Shown: positions 1 through 6,843, counted from the first letter of the stretch. The stretch: 7,065 nucleotides of DNA from Dehalococcoidia bacterium (GCA_030615655.1 JAUWYU010000078.1:1-7065), one strand, 5' to 3'. Notes: generated by a model from the sequence alone, not told the origin. Program-made: numbers and translations.

Positions 1-72
1 CTGGCCGCCCAGTATCATCCGCGGCTTATCCCGTAAGTGTATACCCCATCACCCCACGGGGAGTGCGCAGCG
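1..72. repeat. Dispersed repeat, left copy (possibly truncated by window edge)
   Basis: This stretch resembles positions 6844-6915 at the other end of the window, in the same orientation. Shared blocks are CTGGCCGCCC, GTATCAT, GCTTATCCCGTAA and a C-rich/G-rich palindrome (CCCCACGGGG here) followed by GAGT. The copies differ by scattered substitutions and small indels, so they are diverged members of a family and not a recent duplication. No protein is convincing here: the short open frame at 37-267 is assembled from repeat sequence. Confidence 0.7.
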
Positions 73-82
73 CCCTTCTGTC

Positions 83-102
83 ATTCCCGCGAAAGCGGGA
101 AT
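83..102. repeat. Palindromic dispersed repeat, 8-bp stem with GAAA loop
   Basis: ATTCCCGC (83-90) and GCGGGAAT (95-102) form a perfect 8-bp stem closed by GAAA, a GNRA-type tetraloop. With its flanks this is the motif that translates as CHSRESGNP, a frequent artefact of intergenic repeats in many bacterial genomes. A mobile or RNA-level role is possible, but nothing here shows it. Confidence 0.7.
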
Positions 103-208
103 CCAGTCTCCTTGCTTCCTCGTAAGGAGAAGACTCTTCGAGGCGCCATCCCCTCTTTTAGTTGTGTCCTCCCTCATAAACTCCTTGAACGGAAACGTTT
201 GGGGAAGC

Positions 209-232
209 TCGAAGGGGCGTTAGACCCTTCGA
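209..232. repeat. Perfect 8-bp stem-loop
   Basis: TCGAAGGG (209-216) pairs with CCCTTCGA (225-232) around an 8-nt loop. A run of five A follows on the plus strand, so on the minus strand a T-run precedes the stem and does not follow it. It therefore does not read as a terminator for the minus-strand operon. It is most likely another part of the intergenic repeat mosaic. Confidence 0.5.
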
Positions 233-242
233 AAAACTATTT

Positions 243-292
243 CCCCCTTCCCTTCACAAATACCTAAGGGAAGGGGGACAAAGGGGGATAGG
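243..292. repeat. G/C-rich inverted repeat with G-rich tail, possible terminator
   Basis: CCCCCTTCCCTT (243-254) and AAGGGAAGGGGG (266-277) form a perfect 12-bp stem with an 11-nt loop. A G-rich tail to 292 closely matches positions 7003-7022 at the other end of the window (16 of 20 bases). On the minus strand the stem is followed by AAATAGTTTTT, so it could stop transcription running out of the gene that ends at 387. It lies about 110 bp past that stop codon, and the matching tail at the right end argues mainly for a repeat family. Confidence 0.55.
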
Positions 293-386
293 TTTCCAAA
301 ATGATTATGATAAAGATAGCCACATCTGCTGATGGCTAAATAAGCACTTTTTAAGCTGACAGATTCCTTCTTTTCAACTTCAATCT

Positions 387-1466
387 TTAATCGAAAAGCT
401 CGTTTTTAATATCTAAAATCATATTTGTTATTAACTCAGGCTCCCTGGCTAGATATAACTTTGAGCATTCGATATTGAGCGCGGAATGCAATAAACCCTG
501 GCTGATTTTTTCAGATATCCTTAGTATTTTACCTACGTGACTCGCTGGAAATATGTAATTACTTGATATCACCGGCACTTCTGTATTATTCAGGCTGTCA
601 ATAGCCTCTTTAAACTCTTCCGGTGTGAATTCTTTTATTTCTTGTCCGTATAATTTCAACTCTTTTACTATGAGTTCCACACGGCGCCTATCCGTCGTTG
701 AAATGTGCTCTAATTCCTTGATATTCAGTGTCCCTGTCTTGTTTTTGATATGCTCAAGCCATCTGGTAGCCGTAAGAAAGAAATACTGTTTATGTTCGTC
801 ATCCAGGATTTGGGCTCTTTCATGGTATTTCATCTCGACCTTCGTAGCGACGGCAGCCAGTTTCTCCTCGTCTATTATGCCGAATCCCCCTAGTTCGAGG
901 AGCGTTCCAAGAAAACTACTGCTATGAATATATATCATGAGCCTTTTTAGTGCTTTGTTTCTATGATTGAATGCACATGAGGCTGCAACCCCGGCAGTGA
1001 AAGCGTCAACTGCGGTCTTTGGATAAGGCAAAATATCATCAGGCGCCCTGGCTACGCTCCCTGAGTGCGGCGTAACCCAGATTGTTTTTACTTTCGTACC
1101 CCAGATATAGGAGTAAAAATTTTCCCAGGCTGAGGATTTTCTGTCATATTCCTTTTTGGTGGTGGCAGCGAAAGCCGTATTGGCAAGCCACTTCATGTTT
1201 TCTAAGGCATGAGGCAGTTCCGCGCCATACCGAAGTGCTTCCTGCAATTCCGGCTTAGCTCTGTTAAAATCGATCCCATATCTGCCTTCAGCTAAGTCCT
1301 GGTCATCAGGTAGGCGGGAAGATTTTACCGCAATAAATCGCCTGTGATTATCCTGCGAATCATATATCTCGAAGTTGGGGTTGCTTTCCTTCGGTACAAA
1401 CTCCTTTAGGAACTCCGCGTGTACTCCTGAGTAAGCCCCGTGCTCATCTTCATGAACTAGCTTCAT
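387..1466 (-). CDS. Hypothetical protein, 359 aa, function unknown
   Basis: I do not recognise this gene. It starts with ATG preceded by AAGGGTG at a normal distance, and the open frame is uninterrupted. The protein looks soluble: no signal peptide or clear membrane helix, only a moderately hydrophobic stretch around residues 174-206. Visible motifs are HEDEH (5-9), RYGIDFNR (62-69), TPHSG (132-136), FNHRNK (166-171) and HSSS (181-184). The C-terminal third is charged and probably helical. PHSG and a Y-x-x-D-x-N-R motif both occur in N-formylglutamate amidohydrolase-like zinc hydrolases, but there PHxG comes first, so the order here is reversed and the link is weak. It lies 79 bp after truB, beyond the usual members of the operon. 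The DNA is more AT-rich than its neighbours, which hints at an accessory or transferred gene. Confidence 0.75.
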   Translation of the reverse strand: MKLVHEDEHGAYSGVHAEFLKEFVPKESNPNFEIYDSQDNHRRFIAVKSSRLPDDQDLAEGRYGIDFNRAKPELQEALRYGAELPHALENMKWLANTAFAATTKKEYDRKSSAWENFYSYIWGTKVKTIWVTPHSGSVARAPDDILPYPKTAVDAFTAGVAASCAFNHRNKALKRLMIYIHSSSFLGTLLELGGFGIIDEEKLAAVATKVEMKYHERAQILDDEHKQYFFLTATRWLEHIKNKTGTLNIKELEHISTTDRRRVELIVKELKLYGQEIKEFTPEEFKEAIDSLNNTEVPVISSNYIFPASHVGKILRISEKISQGLLHSALNIECSKLYLAREPELITNMILDIKNELFD

Positions 1467-1495
1467 AGGTCTTCACCCTTTTTGGAGCATGGTCT

Positions 1496-1524
1496 TTACT
1501 GCATAATGGGCTTTTCAATGTCAA
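1496..1524 (-). promoter_or_regulatory. Weak candidate promoter for the downstream hypothetical gene
   Basis: A perfect -35 hexamer TTGACA lies on the minus strand at 1519-1524, in the gap between truB and the hypothetical gene. At 17 bp the -10 position reads only CAGTAA (1496-1501), a poor match. The gene could have its own promoter here or depend on read-through from truB. No terminator hairpin is seen in this gap. Confidence 0.25.
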
Positions 1525-1545
1525 TTACAACACTCTTCATGTGGG

Positions 1546-2448
1546 TTACAACAGCACCTTTTTAGGCTGCCAGACGCTTTCTCCGGGGACGCTACGGAGT
1601 ATGCCCAGAAAGCGGCCGTCTAGGGTGTAGGCGCGGCAGTGTTTTTGCCCGGAGTTGCCACTTTTATCGCGGTTGTCGCTTTCTTCCAGGACCACCGGGC
1701 TACCCTTCCTGATGGTTTCCTCGGTGGCGTCATTGACCACTATAGCCTTGTAATGCCGCAGAGCGGTATCTATGGGATACAAAAACTGCTCCCAGTAACC
1801 GTAGCGGAATGCTTCCTCGAGTTGAGATATTGAGATTGCATCCTTGATGTCGAAGAACCCGCACCTGGTGCGGACCAGACTCTTTAGATGAGCGCCGCAG
1901 CCCAGAGACTGCCCCAGGTCGTGAGCCAGTGAGCGGATATAGGTGCCCTTGCTGCATTCTACCTCCACGGTGAACACCGGCGGTTGCCAGGAAATGATTT
2001 CCAGGCGGTATATTGTCGCCGGCCTGCTTTTGCGCTCGATTTCTATTCCCTCCCGTGCCAGTTCGTAAAGCGGTTTGCCTTTATGCTTCACGGCGCTGTA
2101 CATGGGCGGGGTCTGCCGGATGCGACCCCGGAACGGGTCCAGGGCTGATTCCAGTTGGTTTTTATCGATGCCGGAGGGGTCTCCCTGCATGGTAATCCGG
2201 CCGCTGCTGTCGTAGGTGTCGGTAGCCGCGCCCAGTTCAATCCGGGCAAGATACGCCTTGGTCGTGTCCACCAGAAATTCGACGATGCGTGTTCCCCTGC
2301 CGAGGCAGACCGGCAGGACTCCGGTAGCCGCCGGGTCAAGGGTGCCGGCATGACCCACGCGCCGCTCACCGCTCAGCCGTTTCACCATGGCCACAATGCT
2401 GAAAGACGTCCTATTCTGAGGCTTATTGATATTCAGTATACCGTCCAA
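1546..2448 (-). CDS. truB: tRNA pseudouridine(55) synthase TruB
   Basis: TruB converts uridine 55 in the T-loop of tRNAs to pseudouridine. The 300-aa length is normal for the family. The N-terminal motif GILNINKP (3-10) is followed by GHAGTLDPAATG (32-43), where D38 is the expected catalytic aspartate. PPMYSAVKHKGKPLYELAREG (114-134) and KGTYIRSLAHDLG (167-179) are further family motifs. After about residue 240 comes a short PUA-like tail ending in a segment with GRFLGI. The start is TTG: AAGGA lies 6 nt upstream (2455-2459), and the family motif begins at residue 3. An ATG at 2465-2467 is in another frame and is not the start. The gene sits 104 bp after rbfA, an unusually large gap for this operon, and that gap contains a second, broken copy of the truB 5' end. 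Confidence 0.97.
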   Translation of the reverse strand: MDGILNINKPQNRTSFSIVAMVKRLSGERRVGHAGTLDPAATGVLPVCLGRGTRIVEFLVDTTKAYLARIELGAATDTYDSSGRITMQGDPSGIDKNQLESALDPFRGRIRQTPPMYSAVKHKGKPLYELAREGIEIERKSRPATIYRLEIISWQPPVFTVEVECSKGTYIRSLAHDLGQSLGCGAHLKSLVRTRCGFFDIKDAISISQLEEAFRYGYWEQFLYPIDTALRHYKAIVVNDATEETIRKGSPVVLEESDNRDKSGNSGQKHCRAYTLDGRFLGILRSVPGESVWQPKKVLL

Positions 2449-2476
2449 GGCTGTTCCTTCCGCTCATGGCAATAAG

Positions 2477-2521
2477 CTACGAAGGTTTTTTGGGCTTGTC
2501 AATATTCAGTATGCCGTCCAA
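2477..2521 (-). pseudogene. Decayed duplicate of the truB 5' end (14 codons then TAG)
   Basis: Reading the minus strand from a TTG at 2519-2521 gives MDGILNIDKPKKPS and then TAG (2477-2479). This repeats the start of the intact TruB (MDGILNINKP) one 73-bp period upstream. The similarity includes the ribosome binding site: AAGGA lies 6 nt before the TTG in both copies. Beyond the stop, the same frame continues LIAMSG, reminiscent of SIVAM and LSG in TruB residues 17-27, so the copy looks deleted internally as well as stopped. This copy's NIDKP is closer to the usual TruB N-terminus than the intact gene's NINKP. It starts only 31 nt after the rbfA stop, where truB would normally be expected. 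It could be a dead remnant or a short translated leader. Confidence 0.75.
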
Positions 2522-2552
2522 AGTTTGTCCTTGTGCGGGTGTTGATTAGCAG

Positions 2553-2906
2553 CTAGCCTTCCTCTTCCGTGCTGACCTGGTCGAGCAGCCGCAGTATGTG
2601 GTCTCCATGCTCGATGGAATCATCCCAGTAGAAGCTTAACTCGGGAATGCGCCGCAGCCTTATCTTCTTGGCCAGTTCGGTGCGCAGGAAACCGGAAGCC
2701 GAGTTTAATACTCCCAGTGTCTTCTGTTCCTCCTGCTTCCCGCTGATACAGCTGACAAAGACTTTGGCATATTTAAGGTCGGCAGAAGTGATGACCTCGG
2801 TTACAGCTACAAAGCTGTCGAGACGTGGGTCTCTGAGCTCATGCTGAATTAATTCGCTGACTTCTCGCCTGATGAGATTATTTACCCGTTCAATACGATG
2901 TGCCAT
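2553..2906 (-). CDS. rbfA: Ribosome-binding factor A
   Basis: RbfA binds the 30S subunit through a KH-like fold and helps late maturation of the 16S rRNA 5' region, with a role in cold growth in known species. The 117-aa length is typical. The family pattern is clear: RIERVNNLIRREVSELI (4-20), DPRLDSFVAVTEV (26-38), SADLKYAKVFVS (41-52) and PELSFYWDDSIEHG (88-101). The ATG start fits the family's usual N-terminus. Its ribosome binding site is poor: only AGGT, 1 nt before ATG. With infB ending 23 bp upstream, translation is probably coupled to infB. Confidence 0.96.
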   Translation of the reverse strand: MAHRIERVNNLIRREVSELIQHELRDPRLDSFVAVTEVITSADLKYAKVFVSCISGKQEEQKTLGVLNSASGFLRTELAKKIRLRRIPELSFYWDDSIEHGDHILRLLDQVSTEEEG

Positions 2907-2929
2907 TACCTGAAGCCGGGGTATCGCTT

Positions 2930-4777
2930 TTACCCGTCTTTTTCCATTCTGTAGAATTCCAGCGTATCACCGACTTCGAAATCATTGAAGTCCTTGATAC
3001 CCACACCGCACTCGTAGCCGGCCGCTACCTCTTTAGCATCATCCTTGAAGCGCTTCAGGCTGCTTACCGTAGAGTCAGCCAGTATTTCATCACCTCTTCG
3101 CACCCTGACGGACGCATTACGGCTTACCTTGCCATCGTTAACATAGACGCCGGCTGCCTTGGCTCCCTTGCCTGCCGGGAAGATAGCCCTTACTTCGGCC
3201 TGTCCGTCGATAACCTCTGTGTAAGTGGGTTCCAGCATGCCCTTCAGCGCCTTGTCCACATCATCTGCCAGACTGTAAATCACATCGTAGTAGCGGACGT
3301 CGACCCCTTTGGTGGACGCCAGTCGTCGGGCGCCTTCTTCTGAACTGACGTTAAAACCGATAATTAATCCGTTGGAAGCTGTGGCCAGCATAACATCGCT
3401 TTCGGTGATATTGCCGGTGCCGCCGTGGATGATTCTCACCTGTACTTCATCTGTCCCCAGTTGTTCCAGGGAGCTTCTTATCGGCTCGATACTGCCCTGG
3501 ACGTCGGTCTTGAGGATGACATTGAGTTCTTTCACCTTTCCCGCATTTATCTGGTCATAAAGATTATTGAGATTAACCGCTTTTGTTGCCAGCGGGGTCT
3601 CTTGCTCTATCTTCGCCTTGTGCTTTGCCAGCAGGGCGTGGGCATGGCGTTCGTCAGCCACGGCTGTTAGGTTGTCTCCGACCTGGGGAACAATGTCCAA
3701 GCCGAGAACTACGGCGGGGGTCGCTGGCTCGGCCTTCTTTATCCGCTTGCCGACATCGTTAAACATGGCCCTTACTCTTCCCCAGGTATTACCGACTACC
3801 ACGGTATCACCCAATTTTAGAGTGCCCGTCCGTACCAGCACCGTTGCCAGTGGACCACGAGTCTTGTCCATCTTAGCTTCGATAACGACTCCGGCGGCTG
3901 GCAGCGATGGCGATGCCTTTAGCTCCTCCATTTCGGCAACTAGCAGTACGCTTTCCAGCAGTTCCGGAATGCCTGTCTTCTCTTTAGCCGAGATTTGAGC
4001 GCATACGATGTTGCCTCCCCATTCCTCGATAACCAGGCCGGCGTCAGTTAGCTGTTGTTTAACCATGTCCGGGTTGGCATTGTCCTTGTCGATTTTATTA
4101 ATAGCCACGACGATGGGCACCTCGGCAGCCCGGGCGTGGTTTATCGCTTCGATAGTCTGGGGCATGACGCCGTCGTCGGCGGCTATCACCAGAATGGTAA
4201 CATCGGTTATGTTAGCTCCGTGGGCCCGCATGGCTGTGAAAGCTTCATGGCCGGGAGTATCCAGGAACGTAATCTTCTGCCCGTTGACCGTTGCCTGGTA
4301 GGCGCCGATATGCTGGGTGATGCCCCCGGCTTCGCTATCCATGACATTGGTTTCTCTTATGGTATCAAGCAGTCTGGTCTTACCGTGGTTGACATGCCCC
4401 ATCACCGTAACTACGGGAGGTCGTGGCTGTAGATTATCGGATTCCGCGCCGTAGAGCCGTTTGAGCTTCTTGCTCTCTTCGGCGGCATTGGCCAGCTGCT
4501 GTTCTTTAAGTGGCTTTAGGTGTGGTTTATAGCCAAAATCGGTCACGATGGGGGCGGCGGTGTCATAATCTACGATTTGGTTGATGTTGGCCATGATGCC
4601 GTTTCGCATCAATCGTTTGATAATCTGAATTGAATCCACCTTCAGAAGGTCAGCCAGTTGCCTGACGCCTATGGAACGTGGAATATCAAGCAGCGGTACC
4701 TTTGGTGGCGAAGGTTTCTTGCTGGCCTTCTCCACTACGGGCTTGACGACATCATCCGTTTTTTTGGCCCTCGGCAC
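2930..4777 (-). CDS. infB: Translation initiation factor IF-2
   Basis: IF2 is the GTPase that brings formylmethionyl-tRNA to the 30S subunit and promotes subunit joining. At 615 aa it is a short form. After a Lys/Pro-rich leader of about 30 residues comes one IF2 N-terminal module (about 32-84), then the G domain: GHVNHGKT (127-134), GGITQHIGA (151-159), DTPGH (173-177), NKID (227-230) and SAK (263-265). Beta-barrel domain II, the DVQGS-containing domain III and the C-terminal tRNA-binding domain (SLKRFKDD and GYECGVGI near the end) follow and look complete. The first G motif has Asn130 where GHVDHGKT is usual. The start is GTG; AGGAGG lies 9 nt upstream, and the G of the GTG is also the last base of the ylxR TAG stop, so the two are probably translationally coupled. 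Confidence 0.98.
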   Translation of the reverse strand: MPRAKKTDDVVKPVVEKASKKPSPPKVPLLDIPRSIGVRQLADLLKVDSIQIIKRLMRNGIMANINQIVDYDTAAPIVTDFGYKPHLKPLKEQQLANAAEESKKLKRLYGAESDNLQPRPPVVTVMGHVNHGKTRLLDTIRETNVMDSEAGGITQHIGAYQATVNGQKITFLDTPGHEAFTAMRAHGANITDVTILVIAADDGVMPQTIEAINHARAAEVPIVVAINKIDKDNANPDMVKQQLTDAGLVIEEWGGNIVCAQISAKEKTGIPELLESVLLVAEMEELKASPSLPAAGVVIEAKMDKTRGPLATVLVRTGTLKLGDTVVVGNTWGRVRAMFNDVGKRIKKAEPATPAVVLGLDIVPQVGDNLTAVADERHAHALLAKHKAKIEQETPLATKAVNLNNLYDQINAGKVKELNVILKTDVQGSIEPIRSSLEQLGTDEVQVRIIHGGTGNITESDVMLATASNGLIIGFNVSSEEGARRLASTKGVDVRYYDVIYSLADDVDKALKGMLEPTYTEVIDGQAEVRAIFPAGKGAKAAGVYVNDGKVSRNASVRVRRGDEILADSTVSSLKRFKDDAKEVAAGYECGVGIKDFNDFEVGDTLEFYRMEKDG

Positions 4778-5085
4778 TAATCAACTCCTCCTGGAAGGTC
4801 TTTTACGTGTTTGATAAGCTGTTCGCGCTTTTCCGGGGTAAGACTGCTTCGTAAAGTATGTTCCAGCTGATTGCCTTTCAAGGCTCTCTCCCAGCATTCC
4901 CGGGCCGGGCATAGATAAGCACCCCGCCCGTCTTTTTTACCGGTGATATCAATTTCAATGTCACCCCCGGGTGTGCGCACCAGGCGGACCAGCTCTCGTT
5001 TGGCTCTTATCTGTCGACAGGCCACGCAGGTCCGCTGGGGTATTGCTCTGCTGTGAACCGAACGGGTACTAGTAATCCTCCTCAT
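4777..5085 (-). CDS. ylxR: YlxR family RNA-binding / nucleoid-associated protein
   Basis: YlxR (DUF448, also called RnpM) is a small basic protein usually encoded between nusA and infB. Family members have been reported to bind RNA, including RNase P RNA, and to affect transcription. This 102-aa protein has the expected IPQRTCVACR (15-24), the GKKDGRGAYLCP signature (49-60) and Cys at 20, 23, 59 and 64. The ATG at 5083-5085 is the only in-frame start after a stop codon just upstream. It overlaps the end of nusA by 17 bp, and its AGGAGG directly abuts the ATG, which is closer than usual. Coupling to NusA translation is therefore likely. No ylxQ (L7Ae-like) gene lies between it and infB. Confidence 0.93.
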   Translation of the reverse strand: MRRITSTRSVHSRAIPQRTCVACRQIRAKRELVRLVRTPGGDIEIDITGKKDGRGAYLCPARECWERALKGNQLEHTLRSSLTPEKREQLIKHVKDLPGGVD

Positions 5086-6571
5086 CCTCCTCTACAGTAT
5101 AATCTCGACGGCCTTTTCTAACCTTGACACCGTCTTCACCGGTATCCTTGTCGTAAGCACCCTTCTTTTTCTTCTTCGTTTTCGTTGTTTTGGCTGTGCC
5201 CTTGGTTCGTTTGGGTGCCATAATATCTTCAGCAAATCGGAGCCGTGGTTTTACCTCTGTTGTCTGCGGCTCAAGGATAATTTGTGGTGGTATAAGTAGC
5301 TCATCAGCGACCGGTTCGGCTTCGACCTCTTCTTTGGCCGCCTCCTCTGGCTCTTCTTCGGCAGCTTCCTCGGCAAGTTCCAATCCTTCCCCCGGAAGGA
5401 CCAGCTCAGCCAGCATCTCTTCAGGTATCTCCTCGGCGACAGCCCCTTCTTCCGCCGCTTTAATCACTTCTTCTGCTTCTACTTCTGCCGTTTCTGCGGC
5501 CTCAGTAGCCAGCTTGGCTTTTTCCAGCTTCTCGGCTTCGGCTAATGAGGCACTCTTGATATCAATCCGCCACCCGGAGAGTTTAGCGGCGAGCCTGGCA
5601 TTCTGTCCCTCTTTCCCTATAGCCAGAGACAGCTGTTTGTCGGGGACGATTACGGTAGCTGACTGCTCCTCTTCATTCAGTTCAACGCTTATAATATGGG
5701 CCGGGCTGAGAGCGTTGGCAATAAAGACAGCCAGGTCCGGGTTCCACATGACGACGTCTATCTTCTCGCTGTTCAACTCGCTGACGATATTCTGTATCCT
5801 GATACCGCGCAGACCCACGCAGCAGCCAACCGGGTCAATACCCCCTTGTTTAGCGACTACGGCTATCTTACTTCTAAAACCGGCTTCACGGGAAATCGAC
5901 TTTATCTCTACAGTTCCGTTGTAAACTTCCGGGACCTCCAGCTCAAAGAGTCGGCGAAGCAGGTCTGGATGAGAACGCGATACGATTACTCTCGGTCCCT
6001 TGCTGGTGCGTGCCACCTGCAAAAGGACGACCTTCAGGCGCTGTCCCACCCGGTACCGCTCGGTGCGCACCTGCTCGGAAGGAGGCAGTATGGCTTCGGT
6101 TCGGCCCAGGTCAATATGGACCTGCCCCATCTCAAAGCGCTGTACTACCCCGCTGACCACATCCCCTTCTCTGTCGGCATATTCCTCGAATATGGCACTG
6201 TGTTCCGCCTCGTGGAGTCGCTGCAGGATAACCTGCTTGGCTGTTTGCGCCGCAATGCGCCCGGCATTGGACGGCGTAGCCTCAACCATAATAGCGTCGC
6301 CAATCTGAGCGTCCTCTTTGACCTTTTGTGCCTCATCCAGTGTTATTTCGTAGCGTTTATCAGAGGCCACCTCAACCACGCTCTTTTCAGCCCATACTTC
6401 AACCTTGCCGCTGTTCGGATTAATCTTAACGGCGATGTTCTGGTTGGAGGCAAAGGTGTCTTTCTTATAAGCTGATACCAGTGCCGACTCCACGGCGGTA
6501 AGCACCACGTCTTTCGGCAGATTCTTCTCCGCCGAGAGCTGTGTAATGGCGAGCAAAAAATCGCTCTTCAT
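5069..6571 (-). CDS. nusA: Transcription termination/antitermination protein NusA
   Basis: NusA binds RNA polymerase and nascent RNA and modulates pausing, termination and antitermination. The order is an N-terminal polymerase-binding domain (about 1-125), an S1 domain (about 134-200, starting GDVVSGVVQRF), then two KH domains with GLRG (253-256) and GKEG (319-322). The fold ends near residue 345. In place of the acidic-repeat domains of E. coli NusA there is a long Glu/Ala-rich segment (about 343-427), a Lys/Thr-rich patch (454-470, ending KKKKK) and an acidic tail ending EEDEEDY. The start is ATG with GGAGGT 11 nt upstream. The codons for the last acidic residues also supply the AGGAGG ahead of ylxR. 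This is the first gene of the operon; a promoter and structured leader lie upstream. Confidence 0.97.
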   Translation of the reverse strand: MKSDFLLAITQLSAEKNLPKDVVLTAVESALVSAYKKDTFASNQNIAVKINPNSGKVEVWAEKSVVEVASDKRYEITLDEAQKVKEDAQIGDAIMVEATPSNAGRIAAQTAKQVILQRLHEAEHSAIFEEYADREGDVVSGVVQRFEMGQVHIDLGRTEAILPPSEQVRTERYRVGQRLKVVLLQVARTSKGPRVIVSRSHPDLLRRLFELEVPEVYNGTVEIKSISREAGFRSKIAVVAKQGGIDPVGCCVGLRGIRIQNIVSELNSEKIDVVMWNPDLAVFIANALSPAHIISVELNEEEQSATVIVPDKQLSLAIGKEGQNARLAAKLSGWRIDIKSASLAEAEKLEKAKLATEAAETAEVEAEEVIKAAEEGAVAEEIPEEMLAELVLPGEGLELAEEAAEEEPEEAAKEEVEAEPVADELLIPPQIILEPQTTEVKPRLRFAEDIMAPKRTKGTAKTTKTKKKKKGAYDKDTGEDGVKVRKGRRDYTVEEDEEDY

Positions 6572-6572
6572 T

Positions 6573-6590
6573 TCGGATTATTACCTCCGA
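6573..6590 (-). promoter_or_regulatory. nusA ribosome binding site inside a small hairpin
   Basis: On the minus strand TCGGA and TCCGA form a 5-bp stem around an 8-nt loop, ending 1 nt before the nusA ATG. The Shine-Dalgarno GGAGGT (6583-6588) is split between the 5' arm and the loop, so the hairpin would partly hide it. Spacing to ATG is 11 nt, slightly long. Pairing is seen directly; an effect on translation is inferred. Confidence 0.45.
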
Positions 6591-6603
6591 TATACTTATT
6601 CAA

Positions 6604-6647
6604 AGTAATTAAAAAAGTGGGAATCAAACCCACTTCGCCACATTACT
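6604..6647 (-). terminator. Terminator-like hairpin in the nusA leader (candidate attenuator)
   Basis: On the minus strand AAGTGGG (6629-6635) pairs perfectly with CCCACTT (6615-6621) over a 7-nt loop. The 3' arm runs into six consecutive T, the form of a Rho-independent terminator. A further outer pairing, AGTAAT (6642-6647) with ATTACT (6604-6609), could extend or compete with it. It lies between the predicted promoter and nusA, so it would act on the operon's own transcript. NusA is known to influence termination at such hairpins and to autoregulate in E. coli, so feedback attenuation is a reasonable inference. It could instead be a terminator for a transcript arriving from beyond the window. 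Confidence 0.6.
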
Positions 6648-6667
6648 ATTCTTATCTTTGCCAGAGC

Positions 6668-6696
6668 ATTATAGCACAGTTTATTCCAAGATGCAA
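6668..6696 (-). promoter_or_regulatory. Sigma-70-type promoter of the nusA operon
   Basis: The minus strand shows a consensus -10 TATAAT (6668-6673) preceded by TGC, giving an extended -10, and a partial -35 TTGCAT (6691-6696) at exactly 17 bp. An AT-rich tract (about 6711-6731) lies further upstream at the distance of a distal UP element. Transcription would start near 6661, giving a leader of about 90 nt before the nusA ATG. Confidence 0.75.
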
Positions 6697-6750
6697 GATG
6701 GTTGCCACCAAAATTTTAATAATTGTTTTTGCCCTTATTCAATCATTCCA

Positions 6751-6779
6751 CCCCACCCCCTTGTTATCTATTCCCACCC
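6751..6779 (-). other. G-tract cluster upstream of the operon promoter
   Basis: The minus strand carries four runs of three or more G (GGG-T-GGG, a 12-nt spacer, GGGGG-T-GGGG). This could form a G-quadruplex, but the middle loop is long. It lies about 55 bp upstream of the -35 hexamer. It may be only the edge of the neighbouring repeat. Confidence 0.25.
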
Positions 6780-6833
6780 TGCTTGCCCGCCGTAGCTCTC
6801 GCCTGCCAGAGCTCCAGAGGAGCGGCGAGCAGG
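6778..6833. repeat. Nested inverted repeat adjoining the right repeat copy
   Basis: CCTGCTTGCC (6778-6787) pairs with GGCGAGCAGG (6824-6833) with one G-T wobble. Inside it AGCTCT (6794-6799) pairs with AGAGCT (6808-6813). This two-level palindrome directly precedes the repeat shared with the left end, so it is probably part of the same element; the matching part at the left would lie outside the window. Confidence 0.55.
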
Positions 6834-6843
6834 TTAGCGTAGG

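Noticed and set aside
37..267. Open frame of 76 codons on the plus strand.
   Set aside because: It is built from dispersed repeats (including the CHSRESGNP motif), with no family resemblance and no good ribosome binding site.
318..337. Small inverted repeat AGCCA/TGGCT downstream of the hypothetical gene, as a terminator.
   Set aside because: The stem is only 5 bp (7 with a bulge) and is not followed by a T-run on the minus strand, so support is too weak.
2900..3343. Plus-strand frame opposite the end of infB.
   Set aside because: It lies entirely over well-conserved infB codons and the rbfA start, and shows no recognisable motifs of its own.
5190..5924. Long plus-strand frame rich in Ser and Ala.
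   Set aside because: It is the antisense shadow of the Glu/Ala-rich part of nusA; its composition is explained by the complement of GAG/GCC-type codons.
6615..6637. The leader hairpin (5-bp stem, 7-nt loop TTTGATT) resembles a tRNA T-arm, and a tRNA gene often lies before nusA in other bacteria.
   Set aside because: The loop lacks the usual C56, the sequence after it is a T-run rather than an acceptor stem, and no matching acceptor strand or D- and anticodon arms lie upstream.
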